A stretch of 13,605 nucleotides of DNA from Clostridia bacterium (GTDB taxonomy: Bacteria > Bacillota > Clostridia > Clostridiales > Clostridiaceae): the NCBI GenBank assembly GCA_009930125.1, contig RZYZ01000037.1:1-13605 (forward strand), read 5' to 3'. This document shows, one piece after another, positions 1-7,063 of this stretch (positions within the stretch are counted from its first letter, which is position 1; the number at the start of each line of letters is the position of its first letter). The notes beneath the pieces were generated by a model that was not told where the DNA came from, made no database searches, and saw only the letters and a list, made by a program, of their open reading frames with translations. Made by a program: the position numbers and the translations under genes.

Positions 1-173
1 TAATTGTGATCTCCATGTTCATGGGTTGTATAGACTTCATCAGCGAAGAGACTCAGCGGAGTGAGCCCTGGGACTGTATTGTCCTTATAGGGATCGATGA
101 CCATGGTGAACTGATCATAGGTCACTGAAAAACAGGAGTGTCCATGCCACGTTATGATGAATGAATTATCCAT
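1..173 (-). CDS. Metallo-beta-lactamase-fold metal-dependent hydrolase (partial, N-terminus only)
   Basis: Reading leftward from an ATG at 173, the frame stays open to the window edge and gives about 57 residues. Near the start it has WHGHSCF, typical of the UPF0173/UlaG-like branch of the metallo-beta-lactamase fold. Near the edge it has THEHGDHN, which is the family's HxHxDH metal-binding motif. A good Shine-Dalgarno (AAGGAGG) lies about 8 bases before the ATG. Family members are cytoplasmic metal-dependent hydrolases with varied or unknown substrates, so only the fold can be named. The C-terminal three quarters lie outside the window. A TATAAT box at 236-241 may be its promoter; otherwise it could be read through from the M15 peptidase gene 146 bases upstream. 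Confidence 0.85.
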   Translation of the reverse strand, partial: MDNSFIITWHGHSCFSVTYDQFTMVIDPYKDNTVPGLTPLSLFADEVYTTHEHGDHN

Positions 174-235
174 TTAAGTTTCCTCCTTACAGGTGGTTGT
201 AATCAGATCGTTCTTCTGACGATAACCTTTACAAT

Positions 236-241
236 ATTATA
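236..241 (-). promoter_or_regulatory. Possible -10 box for the MBL-fold hydrolase gene
   Basis: A perfect TATAAT on the minus strand lies about 63 bases before the hydrolase start codon, in the AT-rich 146-base gap after the M15 peptidase gene. No convincing -35 hexamer sits 16-18 bases upstream, so this is only a candidate. No terminator hairpin is visible between the two genes, so some co-transcription is possible. Confidence 0.35.
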
Positions 242-319
242 CCTGTAAGATTTTAACAATCTGCTAACAAAGAGAAACGGTTCTATTTACATTGCCATAT
301 TTTAACAAACTTTTTTTCA

Positions 320-904
320 CTAGAGTTCCTGCTTCTCATACCCTTCAGGATAGAGGATGCGGTCATACCAGTTCATCTGGAAATGCGGTCTATCCTGTCT
401 GCCCTGGTCCCAGTAATACCCGGCTTCCAGTCCGATGCGCGCTCCGATTTCCGCCGCTTTTCTGAAAAACTCCGGATCGCTGTACTCTTCTCCTCTGACA
501 TTCTTCGCAATGTCGAAGGCTCTGCGCTTCGTATGCTCCGATTCCGTTGTCCAGGTGACGATGCTCCCTTCGGCGGTTCGTCCCAGAGAATACAGGTATT
601 CCTGTCTTTCCTGGGTGCGGTAGGTTTCCGTCACAAGTACTGGAAGACCTTCATCTTCAGCGATTTCAAGAAACAGGAGAAGTGCTTCTCTGGTTTTCTC
701 ATTGAGCTGGTCTATGGAATCGATCCTGGCCATGGGATCGGAAACGGGCGGATACGTTTCCCCGGAATCTCCATGCATGATGAAGCTTCTGACCCAGATG
801 CTGAGGATAAACAGAACAAGAATCCCGAGTATGCCCAGAAGCTTCAGTCTGGCTGCTCTTTTCTTTTTTTCTCTTCTCATGATGATTCTGTTTTTCGCTT
901 CCAT
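320..904 (-). CDS. Membrane-anchored M15-family D,D-/L,D-peptidase (VanY/CwlK-like)
   Basis: The product is 194 residues: a very basic N-terminus (about 1-21), one membrane segment (about 22-42), a short linker and an extracellular peptidase domain (about 60-185). The zinc ligands of the M15 family are visible: His124 and Asp131 in SEHTKRRAFD, and His174 in DRPHFQ. The TYRTQERQ motif near residue 94 is also typical. Relatives cleave peptidoglycan stem peptides (D-Ala-D-Ala carboxypeptidases or L-Ala-D-Glu endopeptidases); which bond is cut cannot be told here. The start at 904 has GAGGAG 10 bases upstream; an alternative ATG at 880 has no Shine-Dalgarno. The basic N-terminus and single helix suggest a type II anchor with the enzyme outside the membrane, acting in cell-wall maturation. 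It is separated from the M50 gene upstream by a terminator. Confidence 0.85.
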   Translation of the reverse strand: MEAKNRIIMRREKKKRAARLKLLGILGILVLFILSIWVRSFIMHGDSGETYPPVSDPMARIDSIDQLNEKTREALLLFLEIAEDEGLPVLVTETYRTQERQEYLYSLGRTAEGSIVTWTTESEHTKRRAFDIAKNVRGEEYSDPEFFRKAAEIGARIGLEAGYYWDQGRQDRPHFQMNWYDRILYPEGYEKQEL

Positions 905-1023
905 ATAATCATTGCTCCTCTACCTGCATTGGTTCCAGTATGCCTCAAAGAGCTTAACAGGATCTAAGTTTCCTCTTCAGCTTTTCTGAAGATGCTTAGG
1001 ATTCTCTTAATTCACGTGAAAGA

Positions 1024-1060
1024 AAAAGCAGCGGAATCTTCATGTAGATCCGCTGCTTTT
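1024..1060 (-). terminator. Rho-independent terminator of the mgtE-M50 operon, overlapping the stop codon
   Basis: A perfect 12-bp stem (1024-1035 with 1049-1060) with a 13-base loop has a GCAGCGG core flanked by A and T runs, so the minus-strand transcript ends in a U-rich tract (TTTTTCTTTC). The TGA stop of the M50 gene (1040-1042) lies in the loop, so the terminator starts inside the coding region. Confidence 0.85.
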
Positions 1061-2164
1061 CTCGCTGTCTATTTTTTTCAGCAGCTTCTCCAGCTGTTCC
1101 GCTTCAAAAAGCGCCTGTCCTCTGAAGGGAAATTTCTCCATGACGGAAAGTCCTCGCAGCGCCAGCGCTTCCGCTTTTTCCGTATTCTGTTCTACATAGA
1201 ATGCATAATAGGATTTGATTCTCAGTCCATTGATGTCCTGATCCTTCAGAAGAATCCTTCCTGCTTTCTCATGGTAATGCTGTGCACGCGCTGTGTCTCC
1301 CGTGAGCAGTGCATGGAAGATCAGCTCGTAGTAGTAGGCCGGCAGAGAATAAGGTGGCATCTTATGGAGATTCTCCTCCACCACCTTCAGATGTTCTCCC
1401 GCTTTTTCCAGATTCCCTTTATCCATTTCCATGAAGTACAGATAGAACACTGCCGTCAGGTCATGAAAATCCTCCAGAGGAAGCGTCACAGGCTGAAGGT
1501 CCAGATCCTTGGGTCTCACCCCCATGGCCAGCTTCTTCGACAGCATGGCGCTTTCGTAGAACCGCTCGGCCAGCGGATTTTTTCGGAGGATGCTGAAGAA
1601 CATCATGCCGTCCGTGGGCTGATTCATGCTGAAAAAGGGCCATGCATTGATGAGGGCCAGTAAAATGGAGACCACACCTGTAAGAAACAGCGGCACCGCC
1701 GTATAGACAGGCTGGCTGAAGCCGAAGGAAAACAGAATGAATCCGATCCCTGTAAGGATATTGAAGAGGATTCCGCCCGTGGAGTAGATGGCGAAATGCC
1801 TGAGGTCGGAGTTCTCTCCAGGAAGCATGGCGCAGAGGCCTCCGTAGCCCACATTCTTTATGAAGGTGACCTTCAGTTTCCCGTTTTCCTTCTGAATGGA
1901 AAGAGGTCCTGCTCGAAACAGAAGAAACCTGTATCCCAGAAACTTTCCGAATACCAGGTGTCCCAGTTCGTGAATGTTGATCACAAGGAACACGCCGAGA
2001 TAAAACAACAGGAGCATCAGCGGAAAATGCCAGAAGGAAAGGGCATCCATGAAGGACAGGTCCACATCCAGAAAAGCGAGAAGAATCCCCAGCGTGATGC
2101 CCGTCACAAGGATCATACTGATGTATTTCCAGCTGACAGTCTTTTTCTCTCTCTTCTCTTCCAA
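1040..2164 (-). CDS. M50-family (site-2 protease-like) membrane metalloprotease with C-terminal helical-repeat domain
   Basis: The product is 374 residues. Membrane segments lie near residues 13-33, 46-75 and 125-180. The zinc motif HELGH is at 65-69 inside a membrane helix, and the second M50 motif (NAWPFFSMNQPTDG, with the ligand Asp185) is at 173-186, so the active site looks complete. Residues about 205-370 are soluble and helical, with tetratricopeptide-like spacing of aromatic and Leu/Ala residues, probably a substrate-recognition module. S2P-type enzymes cut transmembrane helices, often of anti-sigma factors, stress regulators or peptide precursors; the substrate is unknown here. Translation starts at a TTG with AGGAGG seven bases upstream. 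It begins 22 bases after mgtE and shares its operon. Confidence 0.88.
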   Translation of the reverse strand: MEEKREKKTVSWKYISMILVTGITLGILLAFLDVDLSFMDALSFWHFPLMLLLFYLGVFLVINIHELGHLVFGKFLGYRFLLFRAGPLSIQKENGKLKVTFIKNVGYGGLCAMLPGENSDLRHFAIYSTGGILFNILTGIGFILFSFGFSQPVYTAVPLFLTGVVSILLALINAWPFFSMNQPTDGMMFFSILRKNPLAERFYESAMLSKKLAMGVRPKDLDLQPVTLPLEDFHDLTAVFYLYFMEMDKGNLEKAGEHLKVVEENLHKMPPYSLPAYYYELIFHALLTGDTARAQHYHEKAGRILLKDQDINGLRIKSYYAFYVEQNTEKAEALALRGLSVMEKFPFRGQALFEAEQLEKLLKKIDSEKSSGST

Positions 2165-2186
2165 ATCCTCACCTCCTTTGTTCAGA

Positions 2187-3536
2187 TTATAAGTTCAGAA
2201 TCCATCCTGCAAGGACGAAGTACAGCATCAGGGACATGGCATCCACGATGGTCGTGATCAGCGGCGCTGCCATGATGGCCGGGTCCAGCTTGAATACTTT
2301 CGCCGCCATGGGGAGCAGTCCGCCCACCACCTTGGCCAGAATCACCGTGGCGAAGATCGCCAGGGACACCACCAGAACGACCTTTTCCTGACCGGGATAG
2401 GAAATGTAGAGTCTGATGTAGTTGATCACTGCAAGGAAGAGACCCGCGATGAGGCTGACTCTGAACTCCTTCCACAGCACTTTCAGTCCATCGGACACTT
2501 CGATTTCATTCAGCACCATACCACGGATGACCAGGGTGCTGGCCTGGGAACCGGCGTTACCACCGGTATTGGTCAGCATGGGAATAAAGGTCACAAGAAG
2601 TGGTATGGCTGTAAAAGACTCCTCGTATCTGGAGAGAATGCCACCGGTGATGACACCGGAGATCATCAGCACCGTCAGCCAGACGATACGGTTTCTTGCC
2701 AGCTCCCATGCCGGGGTTTTCAGGTAGGCTTTACCTGAGGGAATCGTCGCTGCCATGAGCTCAAAGTCCTCTGTGGTTTCATCTTCCATGACGTCGATGA
2801 TGTCATCATAGGTGATGATCCCCACCAGGCGGTCTTCCGAATCCACCACGGGCAGAGAAAGATAATCGTATCGGTTGAAAAGATAGGCCACATCTTCCTT
2901 GTCATCGGAGGTATGCACTTTCGTCACATCATCTTCCATGAGATCCGAGACGATTTCATCGTCTCGGCTGAGAAGAAGCGTTCTCAGCGTGATGACGCCA
3001 TCCAGCACTCTGTTGCTGTCTATGACATAGGCGTTATAGAGCGTCTCACTGTCTGCCCCATGTCTTCGGATGTAGTTTATGGCTTCCTTCACGCTCATGT
3101 TGGCTCGGAGGTTTGTGAACTCCGCCGTCATGATGCTTCCTGCCGAATCCTTGGGATACTTCAGGAAGGCGTTGATGGTCCCCCTTGTGGCTTCATCCGT
3201 ATTCTTCAGCACTCTCTTCACAACACCGGCTGGAAGCTCCTCCATCATATCCACCATGTCATCCATGAACATCTCATCCAGAATATGACCCAGTTCCTGG
3301 TCCGTGATCTCATGGATGATTCTCTGCTGGGCCTCTGTTTCAAGGTTGGCGAAAACTTCTGCCGCCAGATCCTTTGGCAGAAAACGGAATACGATGATGG
3401 CTTTTTCCTTGGGAAGCATCTCGATGAATTCGGAAATATCCACTTCATTGAGGTCCACGATTTCTTCTCTTAGTGTCTTGAACCTATTTTCTTCCAGCAG
3501 CTGATTCAGAAGATCGATTTTCTCTTCAAAATTCAT
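2187..3536 (-). CDS. mgtE: Magnesium transporter MgtE
   Basis: The 449 residues match the full MgtE layout. A helical N domain (about 1-130) is followed by a CBS pair (about 135-255), a linker helix and five membrane helices (about 285-449). The conserved pore-region motif with TNTGGNAGSQ (322-331) and the segment DPAIMAAPLITTIVDA (418-433) are present. Asp432 corresponds to the pore aspartate of the Thermus protein. The protein is a homodimeric Mg2+ channel in the cytoplasmic membrane, closed when Mg2+ fills the acidic N/CBS sites; the many Asp/Glu residues around 76-105 and 199-213 fit this. The ATG at 3536 has AAGGAGG eight bases upstream. It has its own promoter and is the first gene of an operon with the M50 protease. 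Its leader is too short for an M-box riboswitch. Confidence 0.96.
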   Translation of the reverse strand: MNFEEKIDLLNQLLEENRFKTLREEIVDLNEVDISEFIEMLPKEKAIIVFRFLPKDLAAEVFANLETEAQQRIIHEITDQELGHILDEMFMDDMVDMMEELPAGVVKRVLKNTDEATRGTINAFLKYPKDSAGSIMTAEFTNLRANMSVKEAINYIRRHGADSETLYNAYVIDSNRVLDGVITLRTLLLSRDDEIVSDLMEDDVTKVHTSDDKEDVAYLFNRYDYLSLPVVDSEDRLVGIITYDDIIDVMEDETTEDFELMAATIPSGKAYLKTPAWELARNRIVWLTVLMISGVITGGILSRYEESFTAIPLLVTFIPMLTNTGGNAGSQASTLVIRGMVLNEIEVSDGLKVLWKEFRVSLIAGLFLAVINYIRLYISYPGQEKVVLVVSLAIFATVILAKVVGGLLPMAAKVFKLDPAIMAAPLITTIVDAMSLMLYFVLAGWILNL

Positions 3537-3585
3537 GGCGGCTCCCTCCTTCTTCTCTTTCGTTTAATAGTCTTAATCCTTGTCT

Positions 3586-3614
3586 ATTATACCTTATAGA
3601 TAGATGCACTTGAA
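3586..3614 (-). promoter_or_regulatory. Sigma-A type promoter for mgtE-M50 operon
   Basis: On the minus strand TTCAAG (3614-3609) is followed by a 17-base spacer and a perfect TATAAT (3591-3586). Transcription would begin near 3579, giving a leader of about 43 bases. The -35 match is weak, but spacing and -10 are ideal. Confidence 0.6.
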
Positions 3615-3626
3615 AGACAGGGGACG

Positions 3627-3660
3627 AAAAAAAAGTTCCGGAGCCTCTGCCCGGAACTTT
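3627..3660 (-). terminator. Rho-independent terminator after the SNF-type symporter
   Basis: A perfect 10-bp stem (3632-3641 with 3651-3660, core GTTCCGG/CCGGAAC) with a 9-base loop is followed on the minus strand by a run of eight T. It lies 20 bases after the symporter stop codon and just before the mgtE promoter, insulating the two units. Confidence 0.92.
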
Positions 3661-3680
3661 TACAGATATGCAGTGCTTTC

Positions 3681-5081
3681 TTATAGTGACAGAATGCCTA
3701 GTGCATTCAGAAACACGATGATGAGCAGCACAGGTGTGATGTATTTCAGAACAAAGAGAAGCACATCCACGAACTTCCCGTTTCCGATCTCTCCTCCGTT
3801 GGTCAGTTCTTCCCTGATACTCTCCTTTTTCGTGAAATAGGCCACGAACAAAGTGATGAGAAGACCGCCCAGCGGCAGTAGAAGGTTGGAGGAAAGGTAA
3901 TCAAAAAGATCGAACAGGTTCTTTCCTGCCACCTCCACGGTACCGAATAGGGCATCCGGATGGGTGGTCAGAACCCCCACCAGAAACATCAGAGATGTGG
4001 TGAGCATCACAGCCAGTCTTCTCTTCAGCTTCAGCTCTTCCGTGAGGATCGCTATGGGCACTTCCACCATGGAAAGCATGGCGGTGGTGGAGGCGATGGC
4101 TGTGAGCACAAAGAAGGCGGTAAGTAGAACATTACCAAAAGGCAGCATGGAGAATACCAGTGGAATCGTCTGAAAGAGAAGCCCCGGTCCGCCCTCAGGT
4201 GCCAGATTGAATGTGAACACCACCGGGAAGATGGCCAGGCCCGCCAGCATGGAAACCGCCACATCGGAGAAGGCCACCTTGAAGGAGGTGCCCATGAGGT
4301 TGTTGTCCTTGTTGAAATAGCTTCCATAGGTGACCATGGTCCCCATGCCCAGGGAGAGCTTGAAAAACGCAAGTCCCATGGCAGCCAGAATGGAACTGCC
4401 CGTAAGCGCCGAAAAATCGGCTTTCATCAGAAACGCCAGTCCTTCTCCTGCTCCGGATAGGGTCAGGGCTCTTACTGCAGAAATGATGATGAGCAGAAGC
4501 AGCACCGGCATCAGCGTCTTCGTCACTCTTTCTATGCCCTTCTTCACACCACCGATGAGAATCACGGCCACCACAAGCACCGCCACAGCCTGCCAGATCA
4601 TGGGCGAAACACCTGTCAGAGTATCTGTGAAGATCCCTTCCGATGCAGTGCGCGCCTCCTCCAGTCCCAGATCCTTCAGGAATCTGAAATCCCCTCTCAG
4701 AGCACGAAACACATAGGCATAGACCCATCCGGCCACGGTGCTGTAGAAGAACATGATCAGAAGGGCGGAAAGCAGTCCCATGTATCCGATGGTTTTCCAG
4801 AATCTGTGCGCTTTCAGCTTGTCAAAGACCCCCACCACATTGGATCTGGTTTTTCTGCCCAGATAGAATTCCGACAGCATGATGGGAATCCCCAGGAGCA
4901 ATACAAAAAGGAGGTACACCAGTATGAAGGCGCCTCCTCCGTTCATTCCCGTCATGTAGGGAAATTTCCAGATATTGCCAAGCCCCACCGCAGACCCCAG
5001 TGTTGCAAAGAACACGGTCAGGGAAGTGGAGAATGTTTCTCTTTTCATGAGTATGCCTGTTTCTTCATTTCTTCTCTTCAT
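3681..5081 (-). CDS. Sodium-dependent transporter of the neurotransmitter:sodium symporter (SNF) family
   Basis: The product is 466 residues with 11-12 predicted membrane helices, the usual size of bacterial LeuT/MhsT-type symporters. The family signature in TM1, SAVGLGNIWKFPY, is at about 30-42. The unwound part of this helix binds Na+ and substrate. The next helix begins GMNGGGAFILVY. Relatives import amino acids (Leu, Tyr, Trp and others) with Na+ across the cytoplasmic membrane; the substrate cannot be read from the sequence. The ATG at 5081 has GAGG 10 bases upstream; another ATG at 5048 has no ribosome site and would shorten the cytoplasmic tail, so 5081 is preferred. It has its own promoter and terminator, so it is probably a single-gene unit. 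Confidence 0.93.
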   Translation of the reverse strand: MKRRNEETGILMKRETFSTSLTVFFATLGSAVGLGNIWKFPYMTGMNGGGAFILVYLLFVLLLGIPIMLSEFYLGRKTRSNVVGVFDKLKAHRFWKTIGYMGLLSALLIMFFYSTVAGWVYAYVFRALRGDFRFLKDLGLEEARTASEGIFTDTLTGVSPMIWQAVAVLVVAVILIGGVKKGIERVTKTLMPVLLLLIIISAVRALTLSGAGEGLAFLMKADFSALTGSSILAAMGLAFFKLSLGMGTMVTYGSYFNKDNNLMGTSFKVAFSDVAVSMLAGLAIFPVVFTFNLAPEGGPGLLFQTIPLVFSMLPFGNVLLTAFFVLTAIASTTAMLSMVEVPIAILTEELKLKRRLAVMLTTSLMFLVGVLTTHPDALFGTVEVAGKNLFDLFDYLSSNLLLPLGGLLITLFVAYFTKKESIREELTNGGEIGNGKFVDVLLFVLKYITPVLLIIVFLNALGILSL

Positions 5082-5117
5082 CTTCTGTTTACCTCATGTG
5101 TTAAAGTTTTGATTTTT

Positions 5118-5146
5118 ATTATACTTTGCCCACACAAGAATTACAA
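5118..5146 (-). promoter_or_regulatory. Sigma-A type promoter for the SNF-type symporter
   Basis: TTGTAA (5146-5141), a 17-base spacer and TATAAT (5123-5118) lie on the minus strand 37 bases before the start codon and just past the stop of the SIMPL gene. A 4/6 -35 and perfect -10 with ideal spacing make this one of the clearest promoters in the window. Confidence 0.75.
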
Positions 5147-5154
5147 ATGTTTTT

Positions 5155-5790
5155 CTAGAGAATTTCGTAAATCACTTCCACCCTTCTTTCCATCTCCACT
5201 TCACGAGGGGTCACATCCATCTCCATGGACTTCATGGCCATGGGCATCTCCACCCTGGATGGATTCAGGATGCTATCCTCCTGTAGTGCCGTGATGACCT
5301 TCACATGTCCTACGTTCACTTCCATGGCCTCCGATAGAACCTTCGCTTTCTTTCGTGCATCCAGCACCGCCTCTTTCAGGGCTTCATCCAGTGCGGCTTC
5401 TTCGTCCGAGATCCCGAAAGTGATTTCAAATTCCGGAGTGGTTCCTCTCTCCGTGATCTCACTCAACAGGTCAGACAGCTTTTCAAGGTCCATGGGCATC
5501 TCCAGAAACAGCTTTGAAGTGAACTCATATCCTTTAAAGACGTTCTTATAGAATTTCCCGTCGTGCTCCTGTTCATAGCGGGTGCCGATGCGAAGATTTG
5601 TGGTCTTCATATCCTCTCTGCTCATTCCGGAAGCCACAACAGCTTCTAAAAGCTTCCTGCTGTCCTCGTTGTACCTGGAAAGGGCTTTCTCATACTTCTC
5701 ATTTTCGGCCTTCAGATGAAAGCTCAGTCTGATGACATCCGGTTTTCTTCTTACGATTCCTTTACCTTCCACTCTGATTATTTTCTCCAT
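5155..5790 (-). CDS. SIMPL-domain (DUF541, YggE-like) protein
   Basis: The 211 residues form one SIMPL domain. The opening strand IRVEGKGIVRRKPDVIRLSF matches the family's start (V-x-G-x-G-x2-x3-PD). It is followed by a heptad-like helix (about 32-55) and a C-terminal segment rich in Met and Glu. The E. coli member YggE is linked to lower oxidative damage; the molecular role is unknown. Many relatives have a signal peptide, but this one begins directly with the domain (MEKIIRVEGKG), so it should be cytoplasmic. The ATG at 5790 has AAGGAGG seven bases upstream. It is divergent from ferritin, an iron-storage gene also tied to oxidative stress, so shared control is possible but unproven. No terminator follows it. 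Confidence 0.85.
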   Translation of the reverse strand: MEKIIRVEGKGIVRRKPDVIRLSFHLKAENEKYEKALSRYNEDSRKLLEAVVASGMSREDMKTTNLRIGTRYEQEHDGKFYKNVFKGYEFTSKLFLEMPMDLEKLSDLLSEITERGTTPEFEITFGISDEEAALDEALKEAVLDARKKAKVLSEAMEVNVGHVKVITALQEDSILNPSRVEMPMAMKSMEMDVTPREVEMERRVEVIYEIL

Positions 5791-5872
5791 TTTTTTCCTC
5801 CTTATGTTCCGGTTTCTGAAGCATCTGTAAGACCAGACACCTCATACAAAGCACTAGCGTCTCATTACTTCT

Positions 5873-5901
5873 ATCTTAACCAACCTGTATGAGAGATACA
5901 A
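5873..5901 (-). promoter_or_regulatory. Possible promoter for the SIMPL-domain gene
   Basis: TTGTAT (5901-5896), a 17-base spacer and TAAGAT (5878-5873) lie on the minus strand about 83 bases before the start codon. Matches are moderate (3/6 and 4/6), so this is tentative. The -35 overlaps the palindrome at 5886-5900. Confidence 0.35.
5886..5900. promoter_or_regulatory. Candidate operator palindrome (TGTAT-N5-ATACA)
   Basis: A 15-bp dyad TGTAT GAGAG ATACA lies between the divergent SIMPL and ferritin genes, over the putative SIMPL -35 region. Its first half also pairs with CTCATACA at 5851-5858 as an 8-bp inverted repeat 27 bases apart. It does not match Fur or PerR box consensus. It could be a regulator site or chance. 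Confidence 0.25.
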
Positions 5902-5962
5902 AAACTAATCCATGAACAGTTCGTGAATTTAGGTATACCAGTGCATAAAGCATTATTCCCCC

Positions 5963-5991
5963 TTGAAATCCGAACCGGAAAGGAATACTCT
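5963..5991 (+). promoter_or_regulatory. Possible promoter for ferritin
   Basis: TTGAAA (5963-5968), a 17-base spacer and TACTCT (5986-5991) lie 48 bases before the ferritin ATG. The -35 matches 5/6 and the -10 only 3/6, so a regulator-assisted promoter or a different start is possible. Confidence 0.35.
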
Positions 5992-6039
5992 AAAATGGTA
6001 CGACTACACAAAATCAATACATTTGAAAGGATGATTATA

Positions 6040-6549
6040 ATGCTCAGCAAAAAACTCATTGATGCCATCAATGACCAGATCAACTATGAACTGCTCTCTT
6101 CCTATCTGTATCTTTCCATGGTGGCCTACTGTGAAGACAATGACTTCCAGGGAGCGGCCAACTTCTATAGAATTCAGGCGAGAGAAGAAGTGGATCATGC
6201 CATGAAATTCTACGACTATCTTGTGGAAATGAATGCCAGAGTGCTTCTGAAGGGAATTCCAGATCCTGAGACGGAATTCGACGGATACAAGGATACCTTT
6301 GAAAAGTCACTGGCCCATGAAAAAACCGTGACCAAGAGAATCTATGATCTCATGGACCTGGCTATAGAGGAAAAAGAACATGCCACCATCAGCTTCCTCA
6401 AATGGTATGTGGATGAACAGGTGGAAGAAGAAAGCAATTTCACAGCCATTCTAGGCAAGCTCAAAAGAGCTGAACTGGACCCGGCTGCTCTATACATGCT
6501 GGATGATGAACTTCTGAAAAGAGTGTACGTACCCATCGCAGCAGAGTAG
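6040..6549 (+). CDS. ftnA: Bacterial non-heme ferritin (Ftn)
   Basis: The 169-residue product fits bacterial ferritin length (about 165-175). The ferroxidase residues fall at the same numbers as in E. coli FtnA: Glu17, Glu50, His53, Glu94 and Gln127. The third-site residues Glu49, Glu126 and Glu130 are also present. Ferritin forms a 24-subunit shell in the cytoplasm, oxidises Fe2+ and stores it as mineral, which limits Fenton chemistry. The ATG at 6040 is chosen because GAAAGG lies nine bases upstream and the protein aligns from MLSKKLIDAIN; longer frames to 5923 and an ATG at 6031 add residues unlike ferritin. It is the only plus-strand housekeeping gene here and is a single-gene unit ending in a strong hairpin. 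Confidence 0.95.
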   Translation: MLSKKLIDAINDQINYELLSSYLYLSMVAYCEDNDFQGAANFYRIQAREEVDHAMKFYDYLVEMNARVLLKGIPDPETEFDGYKDTFEKSLAHEKTVTKRIYDLMDLAIEEKEHATISFLKWYVDEQVEEESNFTAILGKLKRAELDPAALYMLDDELLKRVYVPIAAE

Positions 6550-6588
6550 AGCTTTCCCATACACCGGTCTTTAACCGGACAATTAAAA

Positions 6589-6640
6589 GCAGAAAAAATC
6601 TCTCCATTCACTACTTGTAGTGAGCGGAGAGATTTTGCTT
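6589..6640. terminator. Bidirectional terminator between ferritin and the DUF3784 gene
   Basis: An 11-bp stem AAAATCTCTCC/GGAGAGATTTT (6595-6605 with 6626-6636) encloses a second 6-bp stem CACTAC/GTAGTG (6609-6614 with 6617-6622). Both flanks carry T-rich tracts in the outgoing direction (TTTTGCTTT on plus, ATTTTTTCTGCTTTT on minus). It lies 40 bases after ferritin, which it should terminate; it can also stop the convergent EamA-DUF3784 transcript. Confidence 0.85.
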
Positions 6641-6676
6641 TATACTTCTCTTTTCTTCTTCATTTCTGATTCTGAT

Positions 6677-6726
6677 CGTCCAGTCTTCTTCCATCGAAAG
6701 CTTTCGACATGGAAGAGGTCTGGATG
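6677..6726. repeat. Long imperfect inverted repeat (hairpin) after the DUF3784 gene
   Basis: About 24 bases on each side pair with a few mismatches and bulges around a perfect 12-bp palindrome CGAAAGCTTTCG (6695-6706). CTTCCAT (6688-6694) pairs with ATGGAAG (6709-6715), and outer parts TCCAG/CTGGA pair too. No T run follows on either strand, so it is not a standard terminator. On the minus strand it lies in the 3' untranslated part of the EamA-DUF3784 transcript and may protect its end. Confidence 0.55.
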
Positions 6727-6745
6727 AAGGTCTTTCTGCTATCTG

Positions 6746-7063
6746 CTATGTCTTCTTCACCCTGTTTCCTGTATTGAGGTAGATCAGACCCGCGATGATG
6801 ACCAGGGACTCCACAGAAAATCCCACCCAGGCGATTTTATTCTCATAACCTGTGAGAAGGATAGACGCGAAGAACATGAGGAGAAACACACTCCCCAGCA
6901 GGAAGAGAAAGCTTCCCATGAGCCGTGTGAGTTTGTCCAGATCATATTTTTCCTTTTCTTCCTTTGAAGAGATGTTATACCCTGAAATGAGCCATGCATA
7001 CTTCTTGTATCGGATCAGCCAGCCCATGAGAAAAAGCAGTCCTGCAGGAATCAGATAGATCAT
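6746..7063 (-). CDS. DUF3784-family small membrane protein
   Basis: The product is 105 residues with three hydrophobic segments: about 1-17, 47-72 and 80-97. Between the first two is the cytoplasmic motif YAWLISGYNISSKEEKEKYD, the hallmark of DUF3784 proteins common in Bacillota. The function of this family is unknown. The ATG at 7063 overlaps the EamA stop codon (ATGA), with AGGAGG eight bases upstream, so translation is coupled to EamA. The tight coupling suggests the two membrane proteins are made together, but no joint role is known to me. Confidence 0.82.
   Translation of the reverse strand: MIYLIPAGLLFLMGWLIRYKKYAWLISGYNISSKEEKEKYDLDKLTRLMGSFLFLLGSVFLLMFFASILLTGYENKIAWVGFSVESLVIIAGLIYLNTGNRVKKT

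Noticed and set aside
383..967. Long plus-strand open frame opposite the M15 peptidase gene
   Set aside because: It is the antisense of a clear M15 peptidase with visible zinc ligands; no ribosome site and no recognisable motifs.
3537..3585. M-box magnesium riboswitch before mgtE
   Set aside because: The promoter leaves a leader of about 43 bases, far shorter than an M-box (about 160 bases), and no conserved helices are seen.
4195..4728. Alternative minus-strand frame inside the symporter gene
   Set aside because: Out-of-frame shadow of a well-supported SNF transporter; His/Gly-rich composition typical of a shifted frame.
5908..5926. Near-palindrome CATGAACAGTTCGTG, sharing CATGAACAG with the hairpin at 9758-9782
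   Set aside because: Nine shared bases over 13.6 kb may occur by chance, and the contexts differ; not enough for a regulatory call.
5923..6039. N-terminal extension of ferritin
   Set aside because: The added 39 residues have no ferritin similarity, lie over the promoter region and lack a ribosome site; E17/E50/H53 numbering fits the start at 6040.
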